A stretch of 64,000 nucleotides of DNA from Bathymodiolus brooksi (Eukaryota > Mollusca > Bivalvia > Mytilida > Modiolidae), in assembly GCA_963680875.1 (NCBI GenBank), contig OY804575.1, positions 103,037,505-103,101,504 on the forward strand, in the 5' to 3' direction. A model generated the notes under the pieces. That model was not told the DNA's origin and searched no databases. It worked only from the letters and a program-made list of their open reading frames with translations. The position numbers and the translations under genes were made by a program. The stretch's first letter is position 1; every line of letters starts with the position of its first letter. This document shows, piece after piece, positions 43,066 to 54,400 of this stretch.

Positions 43066-43269
43066 AACTTGTCTTTACGTGTTTGGTTCCGTGTTGTGAT
43101 GTGCGCTACGATTTCCATATAAAACGATGTCCCGCTCCTTTTGACTACAATTTGTTTTGTTTTATTTATTTGAATTGTTCTTATTTACATACAGTGGTGT
43201 TCAACACAATTTCAATATCACATGGTATTCATGTTGTCTAATTAACGCAACGGATGCCAGTAGTGGACC

Positions 43270-43455
43270 AGGAACTGCTTACCATTCCGGAGTACACGAG
43301 TTCAACACTGGTTTGTAGCTCAATCATTAGGTTTCTGTGTAGTGGTTTGTAGAACATTGTTTTTCCTTTTATTCTTTTTTTCTGCCGTTGTACTTTTTGC
43401 CTTTCGTTGATTTAAGACTCCAGATTACCCCTTTGATATCTTCAAACCTTTTCAA
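43270..43455 (+). mobile_element. Penelope-like 3' UTR fragment
   Basis: GGAACTGCTTACCATTCCGG, AGTGGTTTGTAGAACATTGT, ACCCCTTTGATATCTTCAAA. Confidence 0.75.
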
Positions 43456-43658
43456 TACATGTTCCTGTATTACCTGGCTTCATTTTTATTTGAAATATTA
43501 CTGACTCTTTTTCAAAGAACATGCATTATCAACGATAAACAATGAATAACTTTTGTGTCAGTTCTCTCCAGAAAATCACTATATTGGGTAATATACATTT
43601 TAAATAGTAAACAATGTAATTTTCAAATAGAACATAGCTTTCAAAATGAGCATGTTAA

Positions 43659-43865
43659 TCAAATGTCGTGTATAGGAGATGTATTTATGTCGCGCGGATC
43701 CATATTTATTGATTTTTCATTACTAATTTCTTCATAAACATTGTCAATCTGAGTATTTGTATTTAGGTCGCTGTCATCTATTTCATTTTTATCTTCTATT
43801 ATATCTAGTTTTTGATCTTCCTTTCCATATAGTGGTGAATTTATTGTTCTCAGATGACCAGGAAC
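43659..43865 (-). CDS. Cytoplasmic-tail exon of a second membrane receptor gene
   Basis: The acceptor TTCTATTTTAAG lies above 43865; phase 0. It has 68 codons and a stop at 43661-43659. The tail is acidic and polar, with two Tyr: INSPLYGKED and TQIDNVYEEISNE. YEEI is a candidate Tyr-based SH2 or sorting site; the -2 residue is Asn, so it is not a strict ITIM. Phase 0 matches the end of the TM exon at 49144-49379, 5.3 kb upstream. The 4-kb element at 43961-47951 lies in that intron. Confidence 0.65.
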   Translation of the reverse strand, partial: VPGHLRTINSPLYGKEDQKLDIIEDKNEIDDSDLNTNTQIDNVYEEISNEKSINMDPRDINTSPIHDI

Positions 43866-45554
43866 CTTAAAATAGAATAAAATGAAGATCAGCAATGTAG
43901 GGCTATATGTATAATTATTTGAAATACTAAAATAAAAAACAAAAAATACTACCCTCAATGCCGGTGTTACATACTCATTTTTCCCCCTACTCATTCTTCC
44001 CCCCGGAAAAATGAGTATATACTAGTTTTTCCCCCGGAAAGATCAGTATATACTCATTTTTCCCCCCGGAAAGATCAGTATATACTCATCTTTCCCCCTG
44101 ATTTTTAGGGGGGAAATCTGAGTATATACTGAAGTTTCCCCCTCATACTCAATTCTCCCCTTTGCACTGATAGACTATACAAGGGCAATAACTCCTATAA
44201 GGGGTCGACCCTATGGAGACTTTTGTAGAGCTTTTGATGCTGAAGAAGGAAGATCACCTCTATTTTTCTCTATATGTAATACTTTTTGAAATATTAGCCA
44301 ATGACTGCAGTTTGACCCCTATGTTCTATTTTTAGCCATGGCGGCCATGTTTTTTCATCGACGGATATATAATTCACAAACTATAGTCTACACACCCTAA
44401 GGATCATTCATACCAAGTTTGGTTAAATTATGTTCAGTGGTTCTCAAGAAGAATATCAAAATGTAAAAAGCTAACGGACGGACGGAAGGACGACGAACGC
44501 AATGTGAAGGACGGGGAGGTCCGACCACCGGAACCCCCCTGGATTCGCCAATGGTTATCTGTTAATTTATTCTTAAGAATTTCAACTATTTACAGTACAC
44601 CGAGACACAACATAATTAGCTTTAAGCTAAACAAACTATTTTGTGGTAGCTTGTTTGTTTGTAATCGATCATTTTAAATAAAGATCAGTAACTATAGAAT
44701 GGCAGTGTCCATCAATGACACATAACTATGAACGATACAATTATTAGTTCTACTGTCAAGAGTGTGGATTTGTTTTACCGAACATAATTATACCAATTTA
44801 TCATATTATGTTCATTTCAAATAATGAACTAAACGGTAACAGTATTCTCTAAATTAAACTACTACTATGAGAGGGGAAGGACCCTTTTCAGGACTCCGGG
44901 GTGGTGTTTTTTTAAGCTCGAGAATTCGGGATTGACCATTTCGGGATTCGGGATTGAAATTTTATTATATTCGGGACTTCTGGATTTCAAGTTTTTTAGT
45001 TCGGGACTAAGGGGATTTCAAGTTTTTTAGTTCGGGGTTTCGGGGTCAGACCCCCTCCTAACCCCCTCTACTATATCAGCACAACTATTTTTTGCTTCGC
45101 TTCATGATCAAATTATTATAAAATTGAGCCATCTTGATAAATGCGTTTGTCTCCATCTTTTTTGATTGATCTACCGAAAGTGGTAGCACTATAATACCAT
45201 ATTCACACGTATTCCGGATTGAAACTGAATCATTAAATCGAATTTAAATCCGTTATAATTGTCGTATTGGATTTGAAATCAGTTAGTGTTCGCATATGGT
45301 CAACCAATGCGTAATTGTTCGTCTGCATTGAATTTATCTGTGGTTTGCATATTGACTAGAAATTGTACTGAGGGATCTGGTGTTTGTTTAGATCGGATGA
45401 GGGATTTTTTCAGATTCGTCAACAAATGGTCATCAGGAGACATTGGAAACATTGTTAGTTTTTCAATAATCTTTTTTCAAGAAACACTGAAGCGATGGTA
45501 TGGAAACGTGATTTGTATGTTCATTTTAAGGTCCTTGACAGGTCTTGTTACTTT

Positions 45555-46140
45555 TTGAGCCCATCGGAAATTCAAAATCGTTGCCAGCGGAGGTCAAAGT
45601 TTGCTTTGAAACCATACGTAAAGCAACATTTCCATGGTCTACTTGGAAAACACTGAACAGAATTTAACCATACTTGGCAGAGGTGTTCACTATTATGTCC
45701 TACGCAAGTGTTGTTACTTTTCATGCCGATTCGTTAAAGAATGAATAAAAGAAGAATGTGTCTGAGGACACGGAGTTCTCCGCTTTCAGCTAAGTGGGCC
45801 TAACTTCCAAGCCGTATATGGGATCTGGCTGCAATTGAACCTGATCTGCATATTATGGTTGTAAACATTGTCTTGAAATTTCAGAGTCCTTTACAGGTGA
45901 TAATGGTTTTTATGCCGATCGGAAATTCAAAATGGTCGACAGCGAAGGTCAAAATTGCTTTGAAAACCTATGAATTACATTTTCGTAATCTCATTGAGAA
46001 CCACTGAACATAATTTAACCAATTTAACTTTGAGGGTGTTCACTATGAGGTACTACACAAGTGTTGTTTCTTTGGTGCAGATCGATAGGAGACTTTGAAC
46101 ATTCTGATTAATCGATTTTCAAGAACCACTGAAGGCATTG
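45555..46140 (-). repeat. Repeat also found at 1-400 and 4340-4470-type sequence
   Basis: Inverse of 1-400: GAGGTCAAAGTTTGCTTTGA, ACTGAACAGAATTTAACCAT, AAGTGTTGTT, in two tandem versions (45555-45760 and 45880-46130). A third, plus-oriented version is at 44380-44470. Confidence 0.7.
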
Positions 46141-46149
46141 TCGGGGGAA

Positions 46150-47600
46150 ATTTATTAAAGTAGTCGTCCTCCTCACTACCTTTCTCACCATTCCTCTCCA
46201 TCCTCTTCCTCACTGCCTCTCTCTCTCCTTCTTCTCCATCCTCCTCCTCACTACCTCCATCCCTCCTTCCTCTTCTCTACTTATCTCCCTCCTTGCTCTC
46301 CTCTTCTCACTACCTCTCTCCCTCCTTCCTCTCAGTCATCCTCTCTACCTCTCTCACTCCTTCCACTTCTCTACTTATCTCCCTCTTAGCTCTCCTCTTC
46401 TTACTACCTCTCTCCCTTCTTCCTCTCCCTCCTACTCACTGCCTCTCTCCCTCCTTCCTCTCAATCCTCCTCCTCACTACTTCTCCTCCCTCATTCCTCT
46501 CCATCCACTTCCTCACTACCTATCTCCCTCCTTCCTCTCAGTCATCCTCACTACCTCTCTCCCTCCTTCTTCCTCTTCTCTACTTATTTCCCTCCTTGCT
46601 CTCCTCTTCTTACTACCTCTCTCCCTTCTTCCTCTCATTCCTGCTCACTGCCTCTCTCCCTCCTTTCTCTCAATCCTCCTCCTCACTACTTCTCCTCCCT
46701 CATTCCTCTCCATCCACTTCATCACTATCTCTCTCCCTCCTTCCTCTGAATCATCCTCTCCCCCTCCTTCCTCTCAATCCTCCTCCTCACTACCTCTCTC
46801 TCCTTCTTCTCCATCCTTCTCACTACCTCTCTCCCTCCTTCCTCTGGCATCCTCCTCACTACCGCTCTCCTTCCTTCCTCTCAATCCTCCTCACTACTTC
46901 TCTCCCTCATTCCTATCCATCCTCCTCACTACCTCTCTCCCTCCTTCCTCTCAGTCATCCTCACTACCTCTCTCCCTCATTCCTCTCAGTCATCCTCACT
47001 ACCTCTCTCCCTCCTTCCTCCCAGTCATCCTCACCACCTCTCCATCCTTCATTCCTTTCAATCCGCCACCTCATTACCTCTCTTCTCTTTCCTGTAATAT
47101 TATCATCCACCTCATTACCTCTGTCTTTCTTCCGTCTCCATCCTCCTTATTTAACTCTTCCTAATTACCTTCTCCGTATTCTTTTCTCCTCCGTCGTCAT
47201 CATCATCCTCCTTATTACCTCCTCTTTACTATTTCTCTCCTCCTCGTTTACTTCGTCCTTTCTATCCTCTTCCTTCAAATCTCCTCTTCAATACCTGTTT
47301 CATTACTTCCTCATCATTATCCTCCTCACTATCTCCATCCTTTTCCATATTGACTCCCTCCCTAATTCCTCCCCGTCATCCTCCTTATTTATACCTCTAG
47401 TATCTCTCCTTCCTCTCCATCGTCTTTTTGCCATTCTCCCTCCGTCCTCTCTATCCTTCCCTATATATTCCTTCCTTCCTGCCCTCTTCCTCATACCTGT
47501 CAGCTGTGCCTTCCAGCACTTAGCAAACTTGAGTTTTTCTCACTTGCACTAGGGAAGATCGCTTTATCACTCAAGTGTTTTTCCCATCCTTTCCTCCTAC
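46150..47600 (+). repeat. Pyrimidine-rich satellite
   Basis: About 1.4 kb of almost pure C/T with A, built on CTCACTACCTCTCTCCCTCC then TTCCTCTCA at a period of roughly 30-35 bp that degenerates to the right. A frame of 419 codons (46293-47552) is open only because CT-rich repeats lack stop codons; its product is Leu/Ser/Pro low complexity. Confidence 0.95.
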
Positions 47601-47951
47601 CTCCTTATCGTTCTCACTCCATGTTCATGCTTGCCTTAGTTATTACTATTATCATTGTTGATACCCTCTTTCGTCCACATTTAACTATTATGTCTTCCAC
47701 CATATACATGAATATAAGTGTACACAAGAAAAACCCTATTAAAATAGGAGAGGGGAAAAACTAGTATGAGGGGAAAAATGAGTATGTGTTAACACATACT
47801 TGGATTTCCGGGGGGAAAATTCAGTATATACTCATTTTTCCGGGGGGGAAATCTCAGTATATACTCATTTTTCCGGGGGGAAAACTGAGTATATACTCAT
47901 TTTTCCGGGGAGAAAAATGAGTATGGGGGAAAAATGAGTATGTAACACCGG

Positions 47952-48119
47952 AACTTGAAGCAAATCAAATATCAAAATCGTACAAAGAGGCAAAATCGAT
48001 ACCCTTAACACATAAATACATGGCCGCTCGTTTTCCTGGATTGGTTCAGGAACTTCAATAAAAAGTGGCGGGGTTATATTGGTTTTAAGGACACAAAAAG
48101 AAATTAAATGATGTTTCAT
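47952..48119 (-). repeat. Dispersed repeat R3, copy b
   Basis: CAAAATCGATACCCTTAACA, ATACATGGCCGCTCGTTTTC, TTCAATAAAAAGTGG; the left part of the same copy is at 43915-43960, beyond the 4-kb element. Confidence 0.65.
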
Positions 48120-48774
48120 TGTTTAATGAGGTAGACATTCTTATTTACATCCAATTGTTGAAAAATCGATCTTTAGACGTTTATTTTTACTGGATGAAGC
48201 CCAATTTCGCAGAACAAAAGGGGTACATAGAACAGTAAAAGTTATGTTCCTTTAGTTTAATTTGTGTCTAGTGTAATGTTGTATAGTCTTTAAGGTTGAT
48301 GAATGGATATACATATGCTTTCTTACTAATCAATGAATTTAAAACGTTTGAGTTGCAGTTTTATATTTGGTTAAATAAATCATATATCTTGAAGTACTGA
48401 AATATGCATTATGTTTCGTACATGTAATTGTATAGAATAATTGTGTTTAAGATTTTGCCATTTTTATCTTCAATAAAGCGTGCCTGTTTGTTTTTGTTTT
48501 TTCCGGATGGGTATCGTACTATACTCAATTCTCTGCTATTGCCACTTCGCTTTTGGCTCCATTCGTTATATTTCTAAACGTAATATATTAACATGCATTC
48601 CGGCATTTTAGTATTGATATTGTCACGAATATAATTGATTTCAAAATGCAACATATTGGCATTAAAACAATTGTATATGCAATGGTAAGTAATTGAAAGA
48701 CGAACGCAAAGCACCAAACCTAGAAAAGATGTTGTCTAACAGAATTACAAACATTAAGACAAGCCTTAAGAAGT

Positions 48775-49130
48775 AGGAACTGCATACCCTTCGTGTGCTC
48801 CTGATTGTATCCCGGGTTTTTTTTGGTGGGGTCCTAGTTGCTCAGCTTTTTAGTTTTTTGTGTTGTCCTATAATGTGTCTTTACGTTCTGAGTTCCGTGT
48901 TGCGATGTTCGTTACGATTTCCGCATAAAAACTATGTTTGGTTCGTCTCTACCTGCAGTTGTTTGTGACAGGGCGCATGTCTTGTTTACGTTGCTTGTGT
49001 TTGTTTGCGCATAGCGGTGTCCAACACATATTGTGTTGTGTTTTTGTTTTGTTTTTCTTCGTCTTGTTGCCAGTTTCTCAGGATTGTCCTTTTTTGATTG
49101 CCCCTTCGGTATTCTCTAACGTTTGTTTAC
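48775..49130 (+). mobile_element. Penelope-like 3' UTR ending beside a splice donor
   Basis: GTAGGAACTGCATACCCTTC, GTGGGGTCCTAGTTGCTCAG, then GGATTGTCC, CCCTTCGGTATTCTCTAACG. It ends 13 bp short of the donor of the TM exon at 49144. Confidence 0.75.
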
Positions 49131-49143
49131 ATAGGTATCTTAC

Positions 49144-49379
49144 CACCATCTGAGAGGCATCCACTTCAGAATACATTTGGTATGTGCTGTTTTTCCGCGG
49201 ATAATCTTTCTGTTTACATCTACAACAACACATGTAAATGACAAGGGCAACAATGAGCATAAATATAGTAGCAACGATAGTGGCGCCTGCTATTAGTCCT
49301 GCATCTGATTGTTTTACTGGGTCAGTCACACCCGGGGAATTTCCAGGGATGACTGTGCTAGCTGTGATGGACGCATCAC
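49144..49379 (-). CDS. Transmembrane exon of a second membrane receptor gene
   Basis: The acceptor CTTTTCTAG lies above 49379 (phase 1, two leading bases) and the donor GTG|GTAAGA is at 49143 (phase 0). It has 78 codons: a Ser/Thr/Pro stalk (DASITASTVIPGNSPGVTDP), a membrane helix (AGLIAGATIVATIFMLIV, ALVIYMCCC), a basic stop-transfer RCKQKDYPRK, and Tyr-containing tail NSTYQMYSEVD. The layout matches the TSP1 receptor downstream: phase-1 stalk entry, then a single helix. The sequence is not close, so it is a distant relative or a convergent type I receptor. It joins the phase-1 stalk exon at 51318 and the phase-0 tail exon at 43865. Confidence 0.75.
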
Positions 49380-50139
49380 CTAGAAAAGAACAATGGAGAG
49401 CTATGATATTCGGGTGAATGACTATGATATCGTGCATGCAGTTCAATTATTGCTGGATTTTGATTTCGAGTTGAAATTAATAATTTTTTGTGTGTTTCTC
49501 TCATGTATGACAATAAGAAGAAATTATTAGTCGAGTTTTGTTTTGCTTATCTGGTATATAATATTAAAATTGCTTCACGAAACAGTAGACAATACTGCTT
49601 TGCTGTTTTCATTTCATTTAAAATGGACAAGAAACAAACTCGAGAGATTTTTTTTAACGAGTGCGTGTTTTATGTAAAAATATATGGTAATTTTGAGAAC
49701 CCGACTCGCTTCAAGTTTAGTATATGGTTGTTATTCTTTAATTTACAAAAAAAAATTATCTTCTCTTCTGTGTTTGTATTTAAATTTATCTATTATTTTG
49801 CAAGCACATCTGAAGAAGTTAAATACAGAAATGGATATCTGGTATATAATGCTATCTTTGTTGATTATCTAGTTTTGTTGTTGAAAGTGTTCGGTTATTT
49901 CTTTGTGTAATAAAACTCTGTGGCAAAAACTAGTTGAAGGGTCTCCATCAGATAGTAATATAAAAACAAAACGGTTTGAAAATTTTGTGTTAGTTTGAAT
50001 AACACCAATAATAAATATAATTTTACCCTGTTTTACCAGGGGATGTTGTTCCTAGGCATGTTAAGTTTCTTACATTTCGTTTCAATAAAAGCGCATGTAA
50101 GGCAAGTACGTTTCGTTTGGTCTTGTAAATACATTGTTT

Positions 50140-50725
50140 TGACAGGCACTCCGAAATCGACAACGGAGGAAGATTTGAACCTAATCTCTGCGATAAACGT
50201 GTTTGGTTTCACCTTTGCAATAGTCAACTTCCCATTCATTAGTAGAAATATTCCAGGGGCATATGCGTATGGGGTTTACATTTCACAACTTATAGGTTAT
50301 TCTAGAGCTTGTGTCCAGTACAACGACTGTTTTAACAGAGCTGACACAAACACTAGGATACGTTGCTCTTAGGTTGAAGTTATCGTTACAAAACTCATAG
50401 GGTCGTCATCGTGAACTGGTTGTGCGGTACGACATATCCATCTAAAAAATGACAATTAATCTTTTCTATTTTACGTAGTTTTTGCTTTCTTCTATCACCG
50501 ACAAGAGACTTTTAGCGAACTTATCTATAAATAACGCGGCTGGTAACTAATAGGAACTGCTTATCCTTCTCCAACATATCAGTTCACATCTGGAATTTAG
50601 TGGGGTTCGTGTTGCTCTTCATTTTTGTTTTCTGTTTGTGTTTTTCTTTTGTTTGCCTTCGTACTGTGTCTTGTGCACCAAGTTGTCCTTGTCTTTGGAT
50701 TGTTCCTTTGGTTTTATTTAACCTG
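50140..50725 (+). mobile_element. Penelope-like reverse transcriptase 3' fragment and UTR
   Basis: The frame shows IVNFPFISRNIPGAYAYGVY then ISQLIGYSRACVQYND (50218-50330), the well-known C-terminal block of this lineage. After a frameshift RLKLSLQNS and RHRELV follow (50371-50430), then the UTR with GGAACTGCTTATCCTTCTCC. The plus-strand frame beginning at 49995 is this remnant, not a host gene. Confidence 0.8.
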
Positions 50726-51061
50726 TATGTATTTTACCAATTCATTCAGCGTAACTATTATTTTTTAAGTAACATGGAAATAATAAAATAATTTGAATCG
50801 TCTTTCAAATATTATATTTCTGTACTATTATGAAAAGATTGTGAATTAGAAAGTTCTGATTAATTACTATTGAAAGAAAATGGGGTTTATTTGATTAAGT
50901 CTTAAAAATTGCAAAACACGAATCGCAAGAGAGCAAAATAATGAGTGATTGTGTGTTGACATACATCTATAAGCGAGCTTTCCTTGAAATCAAGATAACA
51001 TTGGCATCAAAGTTATGACTTGACACTGGTTTGTAACAATAGTAATACGACGGGTGCCACA

Positions 51062-51262
51062 TGTAGAGCAGGAACTGCTTATCCTTGCGGTGCACCTGAG
51101 TTCACCACCACTTTTTTGTGGGGTTCGCGTGCTCAATCGAATAGTTTTCGGTGCAGTCCTTTGTATATCATTGTTTGTCCTTTATGTTATTGCAGTGTCT
51201 GTCCTTCTTCGAATTGCGTCTTCTGATAACTCTTTTGTTATATTCAAACTTGTATTGTGCTG
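51062..51262 (+). mobile_element. Penelope-like 3' UTR fragment
   Basis: GAGCAGGAACTGCTTATCCT, GCACCTGAGTTCACC, CATTGTTTGTCC, CGTCTTCTGATAACTCTTTT. It ends about 55 bp before the stalk exon at 51318. Confidence 0.75.
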
Positions 51263-51317
51263 TACGATTCAATAATGAAAGTGACACAGAATAAAATAAA
51301 GACATTACATAACGTAC

Positions 51318-51374
51318 CCAAACTGTTTACCGTTGTGGACGAAAGGGTGAATAAACTGATTCTTGTCGTTGTAC
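51318..51374 (-). CDS. Stalk exon of the second membrane receptor gene
   Basis: The acceptor TTGTGTTGTAG lies above 51374 and the donor TTGG|GTACGT is at 51317. The phase is 1-1, 57 nt: two bases, 18 codons (TTTRISLFTLSSTTVNSL), one base. Half the residues are Ser/Thr, like the stalks of the downstream receptor. It joins the TM exon at 49379 through a Gly codon. No ectodomain exon (TSP1 or other) was found on the minus strand between 51375 and the window end, so the 5' half of the gene is either beyond detection, highly diverged or lost. Confidence 0.55.
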
Positions 51375-51929
51375 CTACAACACAAATCAATTTCCAAATT
51401 TTAACATTTAAGAAAAGGAATTAAAGTTAATTAAATTGGAAATACTACATGTATTATCACTAGTGTTGTTTTAGACCTTTAACACAAATTTGTTCATCAA
51501 TAGTGAATTGTTAGCATTTTTAAAACAAAATGTTCTTTAAAAGTTTTTACGATATGATATACAACCGGTCCGATCCGCGTGTTCCCTGCTATGGCATAGC
51601 GAATCAGATATCCAAATGGCTATGAGGATGAGACAGAAATGATTAGTGCCTAAAATTTGAAAGAATGACGCTATCCTTGTGCGAAAATTACACCCATTAT
51701 ATCCAATTATATGGTGGTCAAAGCATCAATGAATATAGAAACATCACCTTTTAAAGTGGGTTATATACCATGTACATGTACATGCTAGTTTGTTGCTTTT
51801 AAATGTTTTCTCTGCATATTGCTTATCCGAGGTAAATCGCATTCCACCTCATAGATGAATAATTTTATACATTAAGTTGAATACTGGTTTCTTTGTTTAA
51901 AATATTGACCTGGTATATTTTTTCTCCTG

Positions 51930-52315
51930 CAATTGTGTGATTTTGAGTACTAATAAAAGGGGTCAGATAAACTTCAGTGTTATTTAGTCATGGATCTAAT
52001 CCAGCAGTTATGGTGCCTGATTCACGTAGAGCGACAAAAAGAAACGGTAACAATATACGCGATGTCGTCACAGATGACGAATTGAAAACGATTAGAACAA
52101 CGCTTGTTTCAGCTATTTTCAGACAATTTGGCAATTGTTTTGGACTGTTTGATATTGCAGGATAAACACAATATACGTACATTGTCTTTAAACATAAAAT
52201 TAATATGCACTCGCTGCAAACCAGGCTAGAAAAACTCGATTTTCTACTTGTTTCTAAACCTAGTACAAATAAATTTTATATTTTCTGACAATGTACGTAT
52301 ATTGTATATATATTT
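51930..52315 (+). repeat. Dispersed repeat R2, longest copy, with a short open frame
   Basis: TGCAATTGTGTGATTTTGAG ... CACGTAGAGCGACAAAAAGA ... GATTAGAACAACGCTTGTTT ... CTGACAATGTACGTATATTG. Frame 51977-52165 is open for 62 codons, but the other copies carry a one-base shift and a stop in the same place, so I treat it as a repeat, not a gene. Class unknown. Confidence 0.7.
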
Positions 52316-53139
52316 CCACATGATCTTTACTGATACAAGAACAGTTTTAAGATACTAAAGGGGTAACAAGTGAGTGTAGAGTTATTTCTCTTTGACAATC
52401 ATTATGGAAATGCATTGAAATTCGTTTGACACCGTGCCATAGATAACAAAAGGCATAATCTATTAACCACATCAAATATTCCGGTTGAAGCTTTTCAAGT
52501 AAGACATTGAGAAATGTAAGTGAATGTTAAATGTACTTATTGTTCTGTTTACATAAAGTCTCTCATGTAGACTATGTAGACTTTATGAGTGATGCTGCCG
52601 AGTTTACATTTGACTAATTTCTATAGTGTTTCACATTTTTTATTTCTGAACAACAGATAAAAGAACAAGTTTTAAAATAATACCACTCAAGTTTGTTTTC
52701 AAATGGCACAGGCGATTTCAGAAAAGATATCTAAATATGAAAAAAATAAGAATAATCGACGACAACCAGCGGGCGATAACAAGTGTAAAGCGATAAAACT
52801 GCTTCCTTTTGTCATTTTAGGAAGATGTGTTTAAAGTATCGGGTAATACAAGAGGATATCGAGATCAGTAGCCAATATTTCTTCTGGTACCATTTCCATA
52901 AACCTGGATGATTTATGTAAATGTCCATAATATTGTATTTTATACATTTCAAGATAATATTATAAGGGCTCTTAGCTACTTCTTTGTTTCAAGTATCAAA
53001 TTTGTATATAACCGGATATAAAGGCTACAAAGAGAAGCAACAAAAATAGCTGTGGTTTGTATGCGATATTAAATAGTATGTTAATAAAAATGTAGATACA
53101 GTATATCCGCCCTGTAGTCAGTGCTTCTGCACTGACATG

Positions 53140-53890
53140 GTTTATTAGATATATTTACAACTGAAATTTACAGTTCCTAAATAATGTAATTATTAATAAA
53201 ACTAAGGTTCTCCTCCCTCAGGCACAGGTGACCTTAGCCGATTTTGGCTATCCTGTTTAGGCCCTTTGGATTTATTGCTCCCAAGACTTTAAATTATTTG
53301 GCTTTCCCATCTTTCGATTTTGAGCGTACCTGATGAAAGGTATTCCAGAAGTGCATCATGCGCACTAAAGTAGATATCTACGCTTATATATGTATTTGTA
53401 ATTATCATATATGATTTAGTGCGCACAACTAAATTTGTGTTCAAAGCAGAAAGATTGGAAATCTAAATTATTTATTAAAGGATTTGGGATCAAGCAAGGC
53501 AAACAACCTAGACAGGATAAGCAAAATTGTTTTATGCTATCTATCCCCAAGGGAGATGCACAATTATTACATTATTTAGGAACTGTGAATTCCAGTGACG
53601 AAACAATAACTACTTAGCCGGTAATACCACCGGTAGACTAATTGTCTATCAGTACAGGTAATGAGCCAGTTATAATAATAAAAATGTAGATTACTAAGTT
53701 AGTGAGCAAGACACGCTTCTAAAATAACTTTAATCAGGTACGATCAGGATCAAACGATTGAAAAGCCAATTAAATTAAAGCACTATGGGAGCTTAGAATC
53801 GTATATGGTTAACTGTGCCTGAGGAAGATTAACCTTAATTTTAATAATAATTACATTATTTAGCAGCCTGTAAATTTCAATAATAAATAT
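53140..53890. repeat. Cluster of dispersed repeat R1 copies
   Basis: Three copies: inverse at 53140-53390 (CCTAAATAATGTAATTATTA, GGTTCTCCTCCCTCAGGCAC, GCATCATGCGCACTAAAGTA), direct at 53405-53600 and direct at 53690-53890. The first two form a head-to-head inverted pair. 52315-53140 and 53890-54030 hold nothing recognised. Confidence 0.7.
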
Positions 53891-54029
53891 ATATATTTTT
53901 AATAATGTCAGTCTTTAAATACTGGGCGGATGATTTCCATAGGGACGGACAGTCCACCACGAATACAAGTATCGACCCAGTGATAGCAATACAGATGTAA
54001 AATATATTAATTGAAGTGAGTTAGTGAAT

Positions 54030-54400
54030 GAGTGAATGATTATTGCTTAACACCAAATGCAATATTCTAAAGCTCTATCACGACGATAACAAATTACATT
54101 GATACTGTCCGCTTTGTACTAGAACAACATGCTTAGCTGGATGTTATAGTGCTAGTTCACTGAAACAACAGTCCACTGGTAGACACGTCACTCCAATCAG
54201 ACACATTATCCTGATTCCGAACCAAACAGTCTTTGTTCTTTCTCTTAAATGCTGCATGCAGAGCGGAGAATGCAACAAATACCAATTGTATATTCATTGG
54301 TTTGACTCGGCATAGCTCGAACCCTCGATGTACTTCACTACAGGTGAGCACGCTAACCAACACATCACCGATGCGGTAAATATTAATTGGAATACACATG
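54030..54400 (-). mobile_element. tRNA-derived SINE-like repeat
   Basis: Minus strand has a head with GTTAGCGTGCTCACCTGTAG and B box GAGGGTTCGAGCTATGCC. The plus strand ends with GATTATTGCTTAACACC. Same family as 34660-34985. The minus-strand frame at 54157-54429 falls wholly inside it. Confidence 0.7.

Larger units (their letters stand above)
43961..47951. mobile_element. 4-kb element with CCGGTGTTACATACTCA terminal inverted repeats
   Basis: The first 31 bases (CCGGTGTTACATACTCATTT, then TTCCCCC) are repeated inverted at the right end. Next to each end lie several sub-repeats combining CCCCCCGGAAAAATGAGTAT and ATACTCA, each itself nearly palindromic. The interior holds a copy of the surface repeat also present at 1-400 (45555-46140, inverse), a TTCGGGATT repeat patch (44930-45040) and a long pyrimidine satellite. 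No transposase was found. It splits a copy of repeat R3, whose left piece is at 43915-43960 and right piece at 47952-48119, which supports insertion as one unit. Confidence 0.8.

Noticed and set aside
46293..47552. 419-codon open frame, the longest in the window
   Set aside because: It lies in a CT-rich satellite that cannot form stop codons in this frame. The product is Leu/Ser/Pro low complexity tracking the DNA repeat, and there is no splice or start context.
49488..49910. 140-codon plus-strand frame
   Set aside because: AT-rich, Phe/Tyr/Lys/Asn composition expected of chance frames, no splice context, overlaps the receptor intron on the opposite strand.
49995..50372. 125-codon plus-strand frame as a host gene
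   Set aside because: Its second half is the C-terminal block of a Penelope-like reverse transcriptase (NFPFISRNIP, YGVYISQLI); the first half is chance extension.
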